DNA of 64,000 nucleotides, from contig CAWDKW010000009.1 of NCBI GenBank assembly GCA_963803065.1, positions 248,001 through 312,000 on the forward strand, given 5' to 3'. The notes under the pieces are model-generated. The model saw nothing but the letters and a program-made list of their open reading frames with translations, did no database searches and was not told where the DNA came from. A program made the position numbers and the translations under genes. Shown piece after piece: positions 44,170-52,655 of this stretch (position 1 is the first letter of the stretch; the number at the start of each line of letters is the position of its first letter). Origin of the DNA: DASXMT01 sp963803065 (GTDB lineage: Bacteria; Actinomycetota; Acidimicrobiia; Acidimicrobiales; RAAP-2).

Positions 44170-44973
44170 ATGTCCACTCTCAAGCGCTGGCAGACCCCCG
44201 CCAGCCTCAGCCTGGTTCTGGCTGCGGCCATCATCCTCGTCCTTGCGGTCGGCTACCGAGCCGACACCCAGCCGCCGAGCCGGGCGGCCCTCGCCTCGAC
44301 GCCGACGACCTCCGCGCCGGCTCAGTGCCCGAGTGCAACGCCGGTCGCCGCCCCCGTCGCTACTGCCGCACCGGTGAGCCCGCCAGCTCCTCCCGCGGCG
44401 CCCTCGAACGTCGGCAACGCTGCCCCGCTCTCCATCGGGTCGGGCAATGACATCCTCTCGGTGGTCGGCTCCAACAACCAGACCCAGGGGAGCGACGGCG
44501 GCTTCGGCGACATCGGCATGCAGTTCCAGAACGTCAACATCAATGCGCCCATCACCAACGTCCACATCTCGGGAACCGGCAATAACACCAACGTGAACGT
44601 GTCCAACGGCGACCCGGCGGTCACCCCGCCAGCGCCGTCGACTGCACCGCCCGCCTCGACCCCGCCGGCCCCCTCCACCACACCGACCGCGCCCACTGCC
44701 GGCGGCGCCTGCGACACCCGCCGCACCCACGTCGCCGGCCGACTCCAGCCCGGCGACGACGCCCAGCGCACCTGCACCGACGACGCCGTCATCGACCACA
44801 TCTCCCGCCGCTTCGACCGCGCCAAGCGCGAGCTCGACAACGACGCCGACCTCCCCCGCTCCGTAGACGCCAACTTCCACCGCCCCGTAGAGGGCGCACG
44901 AGCAAACGCCGACCCACGACCGGAGGACGGGTCGACCGCGGTAGACGACCGAGGCGTGCGGGCCCGGGTGTGA
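44170..44973 (+). CDS. Secreted or anchored low-complexity protein of unknown function
   Basis: A 267-residue protein. The N-terminal signal/anchor (LKRWQTPASLSLVLAAAIILVLAVGY) is followed by a Pro/Ala/Thr-rich stretch (45-90), then an Asn-rich beta-like region (MQFQNVNINAPITNVHIS, GTGNNTNVNVSNG), a second Pro/Thr linker, and a charged C-terminus with two Cys (GGACDTRR, RTCTDDAV) and an Arg/Asp-rich helix. The Asn-rich part resembles short beta-solenoid or adhesin-like strands. No family recognised. RBS GGGAG about 7 nt before the ATG. Confidence 0.65.
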   Translation: MSTLKRWQTPASLSLVLAAAIILVLAVGYRADTQPPSRAALASTPTTSAPAQCPSATPVAAPVATAAPVSPPAPPAAPSNVGNAAPLSIGSGNDILSVVGSNNQTQGSDGGFGDIGMQFQNVNINAPITNVHISGTGNNTNVNVSNGDPAVTPPAPSTAPPASTPPAPSTTPTAPTAGGACDTRRTHVAGRLQPGDDAQRTCTDDAVIDHISRRFDRAKRELDNDADLPRSVDANFHRPVEGARANADPRPEDGSTAVDDRGVRARV

Positions 44974-45020
44974 CGACCGGCGGCCCGGATGACCGAACAG
45001 GCCACTTCGGACAGCGGCGG

Positions 45021-46301
45021 TCAGGCCGCGTCTTGGCCGCCCTCGCCGGCCTCGACGAACGCCGGCATGAACGCGGCCGGATGCCGACGCGGGCGGGTGC
45101 GCCACGCCTCGAAGGCCATGAGGACGGCGATGCCGGCCACGATGGAGCCGAACACCTCGAAGGTGACCAGCAGCCCGAGGTGGGTGACGACGATCCCGGC
45201 GATGACGGCGGGTACCGACAACGAGGCATAGGCCACGATGTAGAACGCCGACATCACGGCGGCGCGGTGCTCGTTGGGGATCACGACCGTCAACGCCCGC
45301 AGGCCGCCCAGGAAGGCCAGGCCGAAGCCGATGCCGCCGACCACGGATCCGACGACGTAGGTCGGGCTCGAATCGGTCACCGCGGCCACCACGATCAGCA
45401 CCATCCCCCCGGCCAGGGCGATCGAGCCGGCGCTGGCGCCCAGCCAGGGGGCGGTGCGACCGAAGGCCAGTTGGGCGAGGGCCGCCGAACCGGCCAGTGC
45501 CACCACGCCGATCCCCGAGAACATCACGTTGGACGTCTTGAACAGATGGTCGGACAGCTCCGGGCCGAGCGAGAAGAAGAGGCCGCCGATCGACCAGGAG
45601 GAGAGGACGGCCAGGCTGGCCAGGAGGAACGCACGGCGAACCCCGACCGGGATGCTGGGGCGTTGGGGGGTCAGCCGGAAGGCCGATCGGTCGCGCACGG
45701 GTTCGGGCATCCAGTAGGCGCCGGCGAAGGCCAGCGAGAACAGGACGAAGAGCACCACATAGGGGAGGACACGGGGCGCCCGCCCCAAGTCGACGAGGGA
45801 CGACGACACGAGGAACCCGAGGCCGAGACCGGCGGCGCTGGCCACCCCGTTGGTCAGACCGACACTGGCCGGGTCCCGCCTCGGGTGCAGGTCGAGCAGC
45901 GCGGCGCTGGCCGCGCCGAGGGTGGCGCCGGTGGCGAGGCCCTGGAGCCCTCGGGCCACGAACAGCCACGCCGTCGAGTCGGCCAGCATGAACAGCACCG
46001 ACGACGCCGCGAGGACCCCGAGGGCCACGAGCAGCGCGGGCCGGCGCCCGACCTGGTCGGAGACGCGTCCGGCCAGAAGAAGCGTGGCGAGGACGCCGAA
46101 GGCGTAGGTGGCGTAGATCAACGTCAGGGTGAGGGCCGAGAAGTGCCACAGCCGGCTGTAGGACTGGTACAGCGGGGACGGCGTCACCGACGCGAACAGG
46201 CTGAGCCCGATCACCGACCCTGCCAGCCAATAGGCGGCCCTGGTGGGCAACCTGCGCCGGCCCCGGTGGACTGCGACACGGTCGATCATCGGCTGCGGCA
46301 T
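45021..46301 (-). CDS. MFS transporter, HxlR-associated
   Basis: A 426-residue, 12-helix major facilitator: GSVIGLSLFASVTPSPLYQSYSRLWHFSALTLTLIYATYAFGVLATLLLAGRVSDQVGRRPALL (motif A), ASVGLTNGVASAAGLGLGFLVSSSL, and VVGGIGFGLAFLGGLRALTVVIPNEHRAAVMSAFYIVAYASLSVPAVIAG. This pattern suits the small-molecule efflux branch. ATG 46301 has GGAGG at the right distance. Two inverted repeats lie between it and the upstream hxlR gene. Confidence 0.88.
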   Translation of the reverse strand: MPQPMIDRVAVHRGRRRLPTRAAYWLAGSVIGLSLFASVTPSPLYQSYSRLWHFSALTLTLIYATYAFGVLATLLLAGRVSDQVGRRPALLVALGVLAASSVLFMLADSTAWLFVARGLQGLATGATLGAASAALLDLHPRRDPASVGLTNGVASAAGLGLGFLVSSSLVDLGRAPRVLPYVVLFVLFSLAFAGAYWMPEPVRDRSAFRLTPQRPSIPVGVRRAFLLASLAVLSSWSIGGLFFSLGPELSDHLFKTSNVMFSGIGVVALAGSAALAQLAFGRTAPWLGASAGSIALAGGMVLIVVAAVTDSSPTYVVGSVVGGIGFGLAFLGGLRALTVVIPNEHRAAVMSAFYIVAYASLSVPAVIAGIVVTHLGLLVTFEVFGSIVAGIAVLMAFEAWRTRPRRHPAAFMPAFVEAGEGGQDAA

Positions 46302-46316
46302 GTGCGCCTCCTCAGT

Positions 46317-46378
46317 AAGTTGTTTCACACAACTTGGTCGGAGGGCGATTGTCACACATTAGGTTGCGTAATGCAACC
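46317..46378. promoter_or_regulatory. Pair of related inverted repeats, candidate HxlR operators
   Basis: AAGTTGT-TTCAC-ACAACTT (46317-46335) and GGTTGC-GTAAT-GCAACC (46362-46378) share the pattern RGTTGY-N5-RCAACY. Both lie between hxlR and the MFS gene it presumably controls, with centres about 44 bp apart. A degenerate third copy (agttgc-N5-aaaact, near 46911-46927) sits upstream of hxlR and could serve autoregulation. Confidence 0.65.
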
Positions 46379-46415
46379 CACTCTGGTTGGACACTCTGGT
46401 TGGAAGAGCCGTCGA

Positions 46416-46865
46416 TCAGGTCTGGGTGCGCTCGGGGCCGGCGACCAACACGACCTCGCTGGCCCCCACCGACTCCGTGCCCTGGGGCACGAGGGCGGCC
46501 ACCACCACCTGGTCGTCGCCCCTGCGGCGGAGCACCCGCGGCGGCTTCGTGCTGATGTGCTCGTCGCCCCACTGGCGCAGGGCGGTCAGGGGGACGAGCA
46601 GGTCCTTGCCCTTGCCGGTCAGGCGGTACTCATAGCGCTCGGGCTTCTCGCTGTAACGCACCCGGGTGAGGATCCCCTCCTCCACCAGTCGGTTCAGCCG
46701 GTCGGTCAGCACGTTGCGCGCGATCCCGAGGCTCTCTTGGAACTGGTCGAAGCGCCGCAGGCCCAGCAGGGCGTCTCGCACGATGAGCAGCGTCCAGCGC
46801 TCGCCCACGACCTCGAGGGCCCGAGCGATGGAGCAGTCCTGGTCCTTGTAGTCCCGATTCAGCAT
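46416..46865 (-). CDS. HxlR-family transcriptional regulator
   Basis: A 149-residue winged-HTH protein with the HxlR pattern DCSIARALEVVGERWTLLIVRDALLGLRRFDQFQESLGIARNVLTDRLNRLVEEGILTRVRYSEKPERYEYRLTGKG. The Cys next to the first helix is where redox- or aldehyde-sensing members respond. The C-terminal 45 residues are outside the HTH fold. It lies directly upstream of an MFS gene on the same strand with matching inverted repeats between, so it is the likely regulator of efflux. Confidence 0.9.
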   Translation of the reverse strand: MLNRDYKDQDCSIARALEVVGERWTLLIVRDALLGLRRFDQFQESLGIARNVLTDRLNRLVEEGILTRVRYSEKPERYEYRLTGKGKDLLVPLTALRQWGDEHISTKPPRVLRRRGDDQVVVAALVPQGTESVGASEVVLVAGPERTQT

Positions 46866-47119
46866 TCTGGGTCATCCCTCTGTGGCACTGACACATAAGG
46901 CTACCACGGACAGTTGCGCTACAAAACTCTCCTGCCCCTCGCTGGTCGGGGCGACGAGGGCGACCCGGAAGATGTCCTAAGTTTCCCGATGAGTTGGCGC
47001 CGTTCCCGACGGGTCGGCGCTGTTCCCAGGGTTGGCGCGCCGTGGTCGGGTCGCTCGGGCCACAGCGGCGCCGTCCGGCCGACGAGAGGCGCCGTCCGGC
47101 CGAGAGAAAGGATGGGCAT

Positions 47120-49180
47120 GTGAGCGGCAATCGGCCGCCCGACTCCGGGCCGCCCCCCAGCTCCGATCCCTCCCCCCTCGAGGTCGAGGGCGAGGGATCG
47201 GAGCACGGCCAGAGGCGCGACGACGCCGCTGACGAGGACCACCCCCGACTCAGGGACGCGCTGCGAGCACGCGTGCTCCAGGTGGAGACCCTCCGGCCCG
47301 AGACCCAGCTCCTGCTCGGCGCGGTGGTGGCCCAGCTGGTGGTGGCGGCCATGCTGATCGGAGTCCGCAACACTCGACTGCCCACCATCCAGAGCGACCA
47401 CTTCGCCCACACCACCGCGACCATGCCCATCGCGGTCTTCGTGGCCTGCCTTGTCTTCTCCTCGGCTGCGTGGGGGCTCATCCTGGCCGGGGCGTTTCGG
47501 GCCGGTTGGGAAGTCCGGGTGGCGGTGGTCGGCATCTTCCTCTGGGTGATGGTCAGCGGGCACGACGCCCTCGGCCATGTCGGTGCCCCCTCGGTGCTCG
47601 TCTGTTGCCTCCTTCTGGCCGGGATCGTCGCCGTGGGGGTGGCCACCTGGTTCCCGGAGACGACGAGCGGCCACCGCGACATACCCAACGGCGAGCCCCC
47701 CGAGCGGTGGCGGACCCGACGCAGGCTGGTGCCCCCGCTGCTCATCGTGATGGTGGGAGGCGTGTACCTGACGGCGTGGCTGGCCAACAAGTCGGCCGGT
47801 CACGTCGTCGTGTTCAGCGACGACGTCGCCGATCAGATCGCCAACATCCAGTACATTCTCGTCCCCATCCTGGTGCTCGCCGGATCCGAGTTCGGGAGCT
47901 GGTCCGACTTCGTGGCCGATCGGGTCATCCGACGCATCCGTCTCCACACCCGGGAGGGGGCCTTCGGTGCCCTGGTCGTCATCGGAGCGGGCGCCATCCT
48001 CTGGGACGGGCTACGGGCCTCCATGCTCACCAACGGAGGGGACGTCGCCGGCGAGCTCGTCCTCGCCGCCGGGGTGGGGGCGATGGTGGCCATCCTCTTC
48101 CTCGTGGCCAGGCCGCGAGGCCGGTGGCCCCGCGGGGTGGCCTTCGTCGCTCTGGCCGTGGTGGCCGGGGTCGACGCCACGGTGGGCTACATCGCCGAGC
48201 GGCAGCTCGGTCACTCCGACCCCTTGTTCGACGACAAGATCCTCGGCGTCTCAGCCACCTTCTGGATCGTGGCCGCGGTTGTCGCCCTGCTCGCTCTCGT
48301 CGTCCTGCGCCACCGGCTCCCGGGTCCGTGGGTGGCGGCGGGCTGCCTGGTCGTGATGATCGGCACCATCGACGGGCTGACCGAGCTCGACGAGATGGGA
48401 ACCGTGATCCATCCCTTCGGCCTGCAATCAACGGGGACCGCTCAGCACCTGGTGACCAATGCCCCCACCCTGGGCGTCGAGGGCTTGAAGTCGGTGGCCG
48501 CCATGGCCACCGTCGCCCTCGTCCTCTACGCGCTGGCCAACCGGGCGCTGCCCCGGCTGTTGGTTCCCGTCTCCCTGCTCCTCACCCTCACCATCAGTCT
48601 GCAGCTCCTCACGTGGGTCGACCTCCTCTTCGGGAAGGCCACCGACACGACCGGGAGGGTGGCCCTGTTCGCCGCGGTGGTCCTGGTGGTGGTCCTGGTG
48701 TGGGAGCTGGCATCGTCGGGCGACGGCCTGACCAACCTGCATTCACGATGGTTCCCCCGCGAGTCCCGGGTGATGCTCTACGGGGGCTACATCCTGTTGG
48801 TCAGCGCAGCCGTCCTCTTCTTCTCGAGCCTGCGCGATGCCCAGTCGGCCACGCTGCTCGAGTCACAGTTCGATGCCGAGGTCTGGGTACGCGAGGGCAT
48901 CTTGTTCCTCGGTGTACCCCTGGTCATCACCCTGTTCCTGATCGGGATGCAGCGGTGGCGGGACTCCGGTGGTTCAGGGTTCCTCGGCCATCACGCCGGC
49001 CCCGATCTCGGCCGAGGCCAGCTCGCCTACCTCGAGGAGGCCGGACCCGACGTCGTCGCCCACCGACCGCTCGCCGTGGACGTACCTGCCGCCCCGCAGC
49101 CACGAGGCGACGGCGGCGATGAAGGTGGTGGCGGCGGCGAAGTCGAAGGCCAACCGCAGCCCGGTCTGGAAGGAGGGTGA
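47120..49180 (+). CDS. Large multi-pass membrane protein of unknown function
   Basis: A 686-residue protein. A hydrophilic Pro/Asp/Glu-rich N-terminus (1-70) is followed by some 14 hydrophobic segments (for example LLLGAVVAQLVVAAMLIG, IAVFVACLVFSSAAWGLILAGAF, LLIVMVGGVYLTAWLANKS, LYGGYILLVSAAVLFFSSL). No transporter signature recognised. The last about 70 residues (from GGSGFLGHHAG) are Gly/Asp/Glu/Pro-rich and read antisense to the C-terminus of the opposing MFS gene. The true end may lie earlier and the tail may be an artefact of a missed frameshift. GTG 47120 has AAAGGA upstream. Confidence 0.65.
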   Translation: MSGNRPPDSGPPPSSDPSPLEVEGEGSEHGQRRDDAADEDHPRLRDALRARVLQVETLRPETQLLLGAVVAQLVVAAMLIGVRNTRLPTIQSDHFAHTTATMPIAVFVACLVFSSAAWGLILAGAFRAGWEVRVAVVGIFLWVMVSGHDALGHVGAPSVLVCCLLLAGIVAVGVATWFPETTSGHRDIPNGEPPERWRTRRRLVPPLLIVMVGGVYLTAWLANKSAGHVVVFSDDVADQIANIQYILVPILVLAGSEFGSWSDFVADRVIRRIRLHTREGAFGALVVIGAGAILWDGLRASMLTNGGDVAGELVLAAGVGAMVAILFLVARPRGRWPRGVAFVALAVVAGVDATVGYIAERQLGHSDPLFDDKILGVSATFWIVAAVVALLALVVLRHRLPGPWVAAGCLVVMIGTIDGLTELDEMGTVIHPFGLQSTGTAQHLVTNAPTLGVEGLKSVAAMATVALVLYALANRALPRLLVPVSLLLTLTISLQLLTWVDLLFGKATDTTGRVALFAAVVLVVVLVWELASSGDGLTNLHSRWFPRESRVMLYGGYILLVSAAVLFFSSLRDAQSATLLESQFDAEVWVREGILFLGVPLVITLFLIGMQRWRDSGGSGFLGHHAGPDLGRGQLAYLEEAGPDVVAHRPLAVDVPAAPQPRGDGGDEGGGGGEVEGQPQPGLEGG

Positions 49181-50758
49181 GATCAACCGGGGGAAGAAGC
49201 TGTGCCCGGTCAGATAGGCCGACCGGGCCGGGCCCAAGCTGACCAGGACGTGGTGGGGGATCTCGGTCTGGATGGGGTTGAAGCCCAAGAACGCGGCGAA
49301 GAGGCTGCCGATGGGCGGGAGGTGGGACAGCTGTTGGGCCTGGGCCACGGGGACGCCCTCGGCCACCAGCCCGTGGTAGAGGTGGCTCGGAAGCGACGAG
49401 GCGAGCCCCAGCGTGACGATGGAGAAGAAGACGCCGATCGACAGCACCTGGGCCGAGTTCATGAACGTGGCGTTCATGCCCGCCCCTGCCCCCCGTTGAT
49501 CGGGGGGCAGGCTGTTCATGACCGCCGTCTGGTTGGGGGCAAAGAACAGCCCGGAGAACAGCGAGAAGAACAAGATGATGACGGCGAAGGGCAGGTAGTC
49601 GAAGTCCATCGGCAGCACCTCCAACAGCAGGTAGCAGACGCCTGCGCCGACCAGGCCGATGGTGGCGATCTCGCGGGCACCGTACCGGTCAGCCACGATG
49701 CCCGAAATGGGGCCGGTGATCAGGAACCCGATGGTGAGGGGGATCATGTAGATGCCGGCCCACAGGGGCGTCTGGGAGAAGTCGTAGCCGTGTTGGGGCA
49801 GCCAGATTCCCTGGAGCCAGATGATCAGCATGAACTGCAGGCCGCCCCGGCCCATGGCCGACAGCAGCGAGGCGACCACGCCGGCGGTGAACGCTCGGAT
49901 GCGAAACAGGTGGAGCTGAAACATGGGGTTGGGCACCCGCAGCTCGATCAGGACGAAGACGAACAGGACGGCGAGACCGCCGATCACCGTGCCGAGCACG
50001 AAGGGGCTCGTCCAGCCCATGGTGTGGCCACCGTAAGGCTGAATGCCGTACACGATGCCCACCAACACCGCCACCAGTCCGATGGCAAAGGTGATGTTGC
50101 CCGCCCAGTCGATGGTGCTCTTGACCCGGACCCCGTTGTCCTTCAGCTTGAGGTAGGCCCAGATGGTGCCCAGCAGCCCGAAGGGGACCGAGACCAAGAA
50201 GACCAGGTGCCACTCGATGGGGGCCAGGACACCGCCGAGGATGAGGCCGAGGAACGACCCGGTGACCAGGGCCACCCCGTTGATCCCCATGGCCTTGCCC
50301 CGCTCGTCATCGGGGAAGGCGTCGGTGATGATGGCGCTGGAGTTGGCGAACAGGAACGCACCGCCGACCCCCTGGCCGATGCGCATCAGGATGATCCACA
50401 TCGCCGCCGCCGGCCCGGTCATCCAGGTGACCGAGAGGAGGATGGAGAAGAGGGTGAAGACGGCAAAGCCGAGGTTGTACATCCGCACCCTGCCGTACAT
50501 GTCCCCTACCCGCCCGAAGCTGACGACGAGCACCGCCGTCACCAGCATGAAGCCCATGAGGATCCACAGGAAATAGGAGGTGTTGCCCGGTGCCAGCGGC
50601 TGCAGTTTGATGCCCCGGAAGATGTCGGGCAACGAGATCAGCAGGATGGACGTGTTGATGGTGACCATGAGGATGCCCAGGGTGGTGTTGGAGAGGGCGA
50701 TCCACTTGTAGTGGTCCGATGCAGGGTCTGCGGCTACCGCGGTGGGGCCATCGGTCAT
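48974..50758 (-). CDS. MFS multidrug transporter (DHA2-type)
   Basis: A 594-residue transporter with 14 helices: MVTINTSILLISLPDIFRGIKLQPLAPGNTSYFLWILMGFMLVTAVLVVSFGRVGDMYGRVRMYNLG (motif A), AAAMWIILMRIGQGVGGAFLFANSSAIITDAFPDDERGKAMGIN, and FAPNQTAVMNSLPPDQRGAGAGMNATFMNSAQVLSIG. A long loop in the C-terminal half and a hydrophilic tail (GERSVGDDVGSGLLEVGELA) are unusual. ATG 50758 gives the family N-terminus. The 3' end overlaps the opposing membrane-protein gene by about 207 nt. A universal stress gene lies 73 nt upstream. Confidence 0.88.
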   Translation of the reverse strand: MTDGPTAVAADPASDHYKWIALSNTTLGILMVTINTSILLISLPDIFRGIKLQPLAPGNTSYFLWILMGFMLVTAVLVVSFGRVGDMYGRVRMYNLGFAVFTLFSILLSVTWMTGPAAAMWIILMRIGQGVGGAFLFANSSAIITDAFPDDERGKAMGINGVALVTGSFLGLILGGVLAPIEWHLVFLVSVPFGLLGTIWAYLKLKDNGVRVKSTIDWAGNITFAIGLVAVLVGIVYGIQPYGGHTMGWTSPFVLGTVIGGLAVLFVFVLIELRVPNPMFQLHLFRIRAFTAGVVASLLSAMGRGGLQFMLIIWLQGIWLPQHGYDFSQTPLWAGIYMIPLTIGFLITGPISGIVADRYGAREIATIGLVGAGVCYLLLEVLPMDFDYLPFAVIILFFSLFSGLFFAPNQTAVMNSLPPDQRGAGAGMNATFMNSAQVLSIGVFFSIVTLGLASSLPSHLYHGLVAEGVPVAQAQQLSHLPPIGSLFAAFLGFNPIQTEIPHHVLVSLGPARSAYLTGHSFFPRLISPSFQTGLRLAFDFAAATTFIAAVASWLRGGRYVHGERSVGDDVGSGLLEVGELASAEIGAGVMAEEP

Positions 50759-50831
50759 GAGGTGGCGCGACCGTTGTCCGTCGGCAGACCGGCCGCCGGC
50801 CATGGCCCCTCGGGTCCGGGCATGTTCGCCG

Positions 50832-51317
50832 TCACGACGACGCTGCCGTTCCGGCCTTGGACCTGCTCGACGGGGCGGCCCTCGGGTGGATGACGAGCAG
50901 GGCGCCCGACCAACGGTGGAGCAGTCGCACCGAGACCGATCCATGGGTGAACCCGCCCAACGCGCCGTGCCGCCGCCCGGCCACGACGATGGTGTCGGCC
51001 TCCAGGTCGGTGGCGACCCGCATCAGCTCGCACGCCGGATCGCCCACTCCCGCCTCGAATCGCCAACGAACGCCGGCCGGATCGAGGATGGCGATGCATT
51101 GGGCCTCGGCCAACGCCTGATCGGCGTCCAACGAGTCCTGCACGGCGACAGCGCCGAGCCCTCCGGTGGCCAGCATGCCGACCCCGGCGAAGGAGACATG
51201 GCGGACGAACACCACGACCAGCTGCTTCCCGCTCGACTTGGCGATCGACCCCGCCTCTTCGACTGCGAGCCGGCTCGTGTCCGACCCGTCGGTTCCGACC
51301 ACGATCGGTCCATCCAT
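50832..51317 (-). CDS. Universal stress protein (UspA family)
   Basis: A 161-residue single-domain USP: PIVVGTDGSDTSRLAVEEAGSIAKSSGKQLVVVFV at the N-terminus and DTIVVAGRRHGALGGFTHGSVSVRLLHRWSGALLVIHP at the C-terminus, which approximates the ATP-binding G-x2-G-x9-G(S/T) loop. The tail (RAAPSSRSKAGTAASS) is disordered. ATG 51317 has GAGGAGG upstream. Divergent from the marR gene across a 143-nt gap with a TTGACA promoter. Confidence 0.88.
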   Translation of the reverse strand: MDGPIVVGTDGSDTSRLAVEEAGSIAKSSGKQLVVVFVRHVSFAGVGMLATGGLGAVAVQDSLDADQALAEAQCIAILDPAGVRWRFEAGVGDPACELMRVATDLEADTIVVAGRRHGALGGFTHGSVSVRLLHRWSGALLVIHPRAAPSSRSKAGTAASS

Positions 51318-51351
51318 CTCGGCCTCCTCACTCAAGCCTCGACCCATACCC

Positions 51352-51382
51352 TTGACAACTAGATGTACGATACAGCTACATT
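51352..51382 (+). promoter_or_regulatory. Promoter with inverted repeat upstream of marR
   Basis: TTGACA (51352-51357) is followed after 19 nt by TACATT (51377-51382). ATGTA (51363-51367) and TACAT (51377-51381) form a 5-9-5 inverted repeat inside the spacer, a typical place for a MarR dimer. The 19-nt spacing is longer than optimum. Confidence 0.45.
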
Positions 51383-51460
51383 GAGCCAGTCTATCGGGGT
51401 GCCGTGTGCGTAGGAAATTTGGGCCGGGCACCGGATGTGGACCGAGCGAGGGAGGTACAC

Positions 51461-51943
51461 GTGGATCAGCCGGGCGATTCGATCAGCGTCATCGAGATCG
51501 AGTTGATGACCCTGGTGCGTCAGCTCGACACCCTCGGGCGCAAGGGTTCGCTCTACGTCCAGGTCGATCGGGCCGGTTACCTCGCCCTACGCACACTCGA
51601 GCGGCTGGGTCCGATCCGCACCAACACACTGGCCGAAGCGCTGCACCTCGACGCGTCGACGGTCACCCGGCAGGTGACGGCGCTGGTGGCCGGCGGGTTC
51701 GTCGAGCGCCGACCCGATCCGGACGACGGGCGCTCGTCCATCCTGGCCCTCACGTCAGGGGGCCGTCGGATCATGCGCGCCGTCGAGAAGGAGCGGCGCC
51801 GCGTGCTCAACGAGATGTTCTGCGACTGGTCCGAGGGCGAGCGGCGCGACCTCGGCCGGGTCCTGACCAAGCTCAACGTCTCGCTCACCGAGCGGGTGGC
51901 CGTGCTGCGCGACCCGGGGGCTCCCGCGGCCAGTCGCGACTGA
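51461..51943 (+). CDS. MarR-family transcriptional regulator
   Basis: A 160-residue winged-HTH protein: LALRTLERLGPIRTNTLAEALHLDASTVTRQVTALVAGGFVERRPDPDDGRSSILALTSGGRRIMRAVEKERR, with the classic DxRSxxLxLT wing. GTG 51461 is preferred because GGGAGG lies about 6 nt upstream; an earlier GTG at 51404 lacks one. It lies divergent to the universal stress protein/MFS operon, which it may control. Effector unknown. Confidence 0.9.
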   Translation: MDQPGDSISVIEIELMTLVRQLDTLGRKGSLYVQVDRAGYLALRTLERLGPIRTNTLAEALHLDASTVTRQVTALVAGGFVERRPDPDDGRSSILALTSGGRRIMRAVEKERRRVLNEMFCDWSEGERRDLGRVLTKLNVSLTERVAVLRDPGAPAASRD

Positions 51944-52004
51944 CCGGAGCCGAGACACCGACCGCGGACGTCAAGGGCCGACCAGGCTCAGGTGCCGACG
52001 GACC

Positions 52005-52490
52005 TCAGGACGACGCGCCCGATCCGCCCTTGGCCACGGTCCGGGCCAGGATCCCCAGTGTGGCCCGAAGGGCCCCTTCCGAGATGACCGGGAAGATCCC
52101 CGCGTCCCGGTAGACCGGATCGATGGACGACCAGTCGTAGTACGAGGTGACCTTGGTCCCCTCCTCGCCGGGCTCGAGCAGATAGCCGTAGACGTGCCCG
52201 ATCTGGGGGCGGAGCTCGCCCAGGATCGTCCATTCGATCTGGCGGTCGGGAACCAGCGCCGTGATGGTGACGGTCACGTCGTAGCGGCCCATCGGGTAGT
52301 CGTTGAGCGCCTCGCGATCCATGTGCACGACGAAGGTGTCACCCAGCGCCGTCACCGGCTCGCCGGAGGCGTCCATGAGCATGCCCGAGCTGTCGATGGC
52401 CACGTGGCCGTGCGGGTCGCTCAGGACCTGGAAGATCGACGCCGGGTCGGCGGCGATCGTCCGTTCGACCTCCAACCGTTCGCTCGTCAT
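52005..52490 (-). CDS. SRPBCC (START/Bet v1-like) family protein
   Basis: A 161-residue helix-grip protein: LEVERTIAADPASIFQVLSDPHGHVAIDSSG at the start, MDREALNDYPMGRYDVTVTITALVPDRQIEWTI in the sheet, and the C-terminal helix EGALRATLGILARTVAKGG. It probably binds a hydrophobic ligand; no specific role can be given. ATG 52490 follows GAGGGG. Confidence 0.85.
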   Translation of the reverse strand: MTSERLEVERTIAADPASIFQVLSDPHGHVAIDSSGMLMDASGEPVTALGDTFVVHMDREALNDYPMGRYDVTVTITALVPDRQIEWTILGELRPQIGHVYGYLLEPGEEGTKVTSYYDWSSIDPVYRDAGIFPVISEGALRATLGILARTVAKGGSGASS

Positions 52491-52655
52491 CCCCTCATCC
52501 TGCCATGGGCTCGGATGCCCGGCTCGGCGGAGGGTCGGCTCGGCGGACGGTCGGTAGACCAACAGGCTGGCCGCTTATGCTGTCTCTGAAACGAGCTCCC
52601 GGGGACAGGCGCAGTCCTCGAGTCGCGCGCACCGCCTTCGTCCACCATCGCACTC

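Noticed and set aside
44065..46230. Long minus-strand frame spanning the secreted protein and the MFS gene
   Set aside because: The MFS helices and motif A are in the other frame. This one is Arg/Gly-rich without domains.
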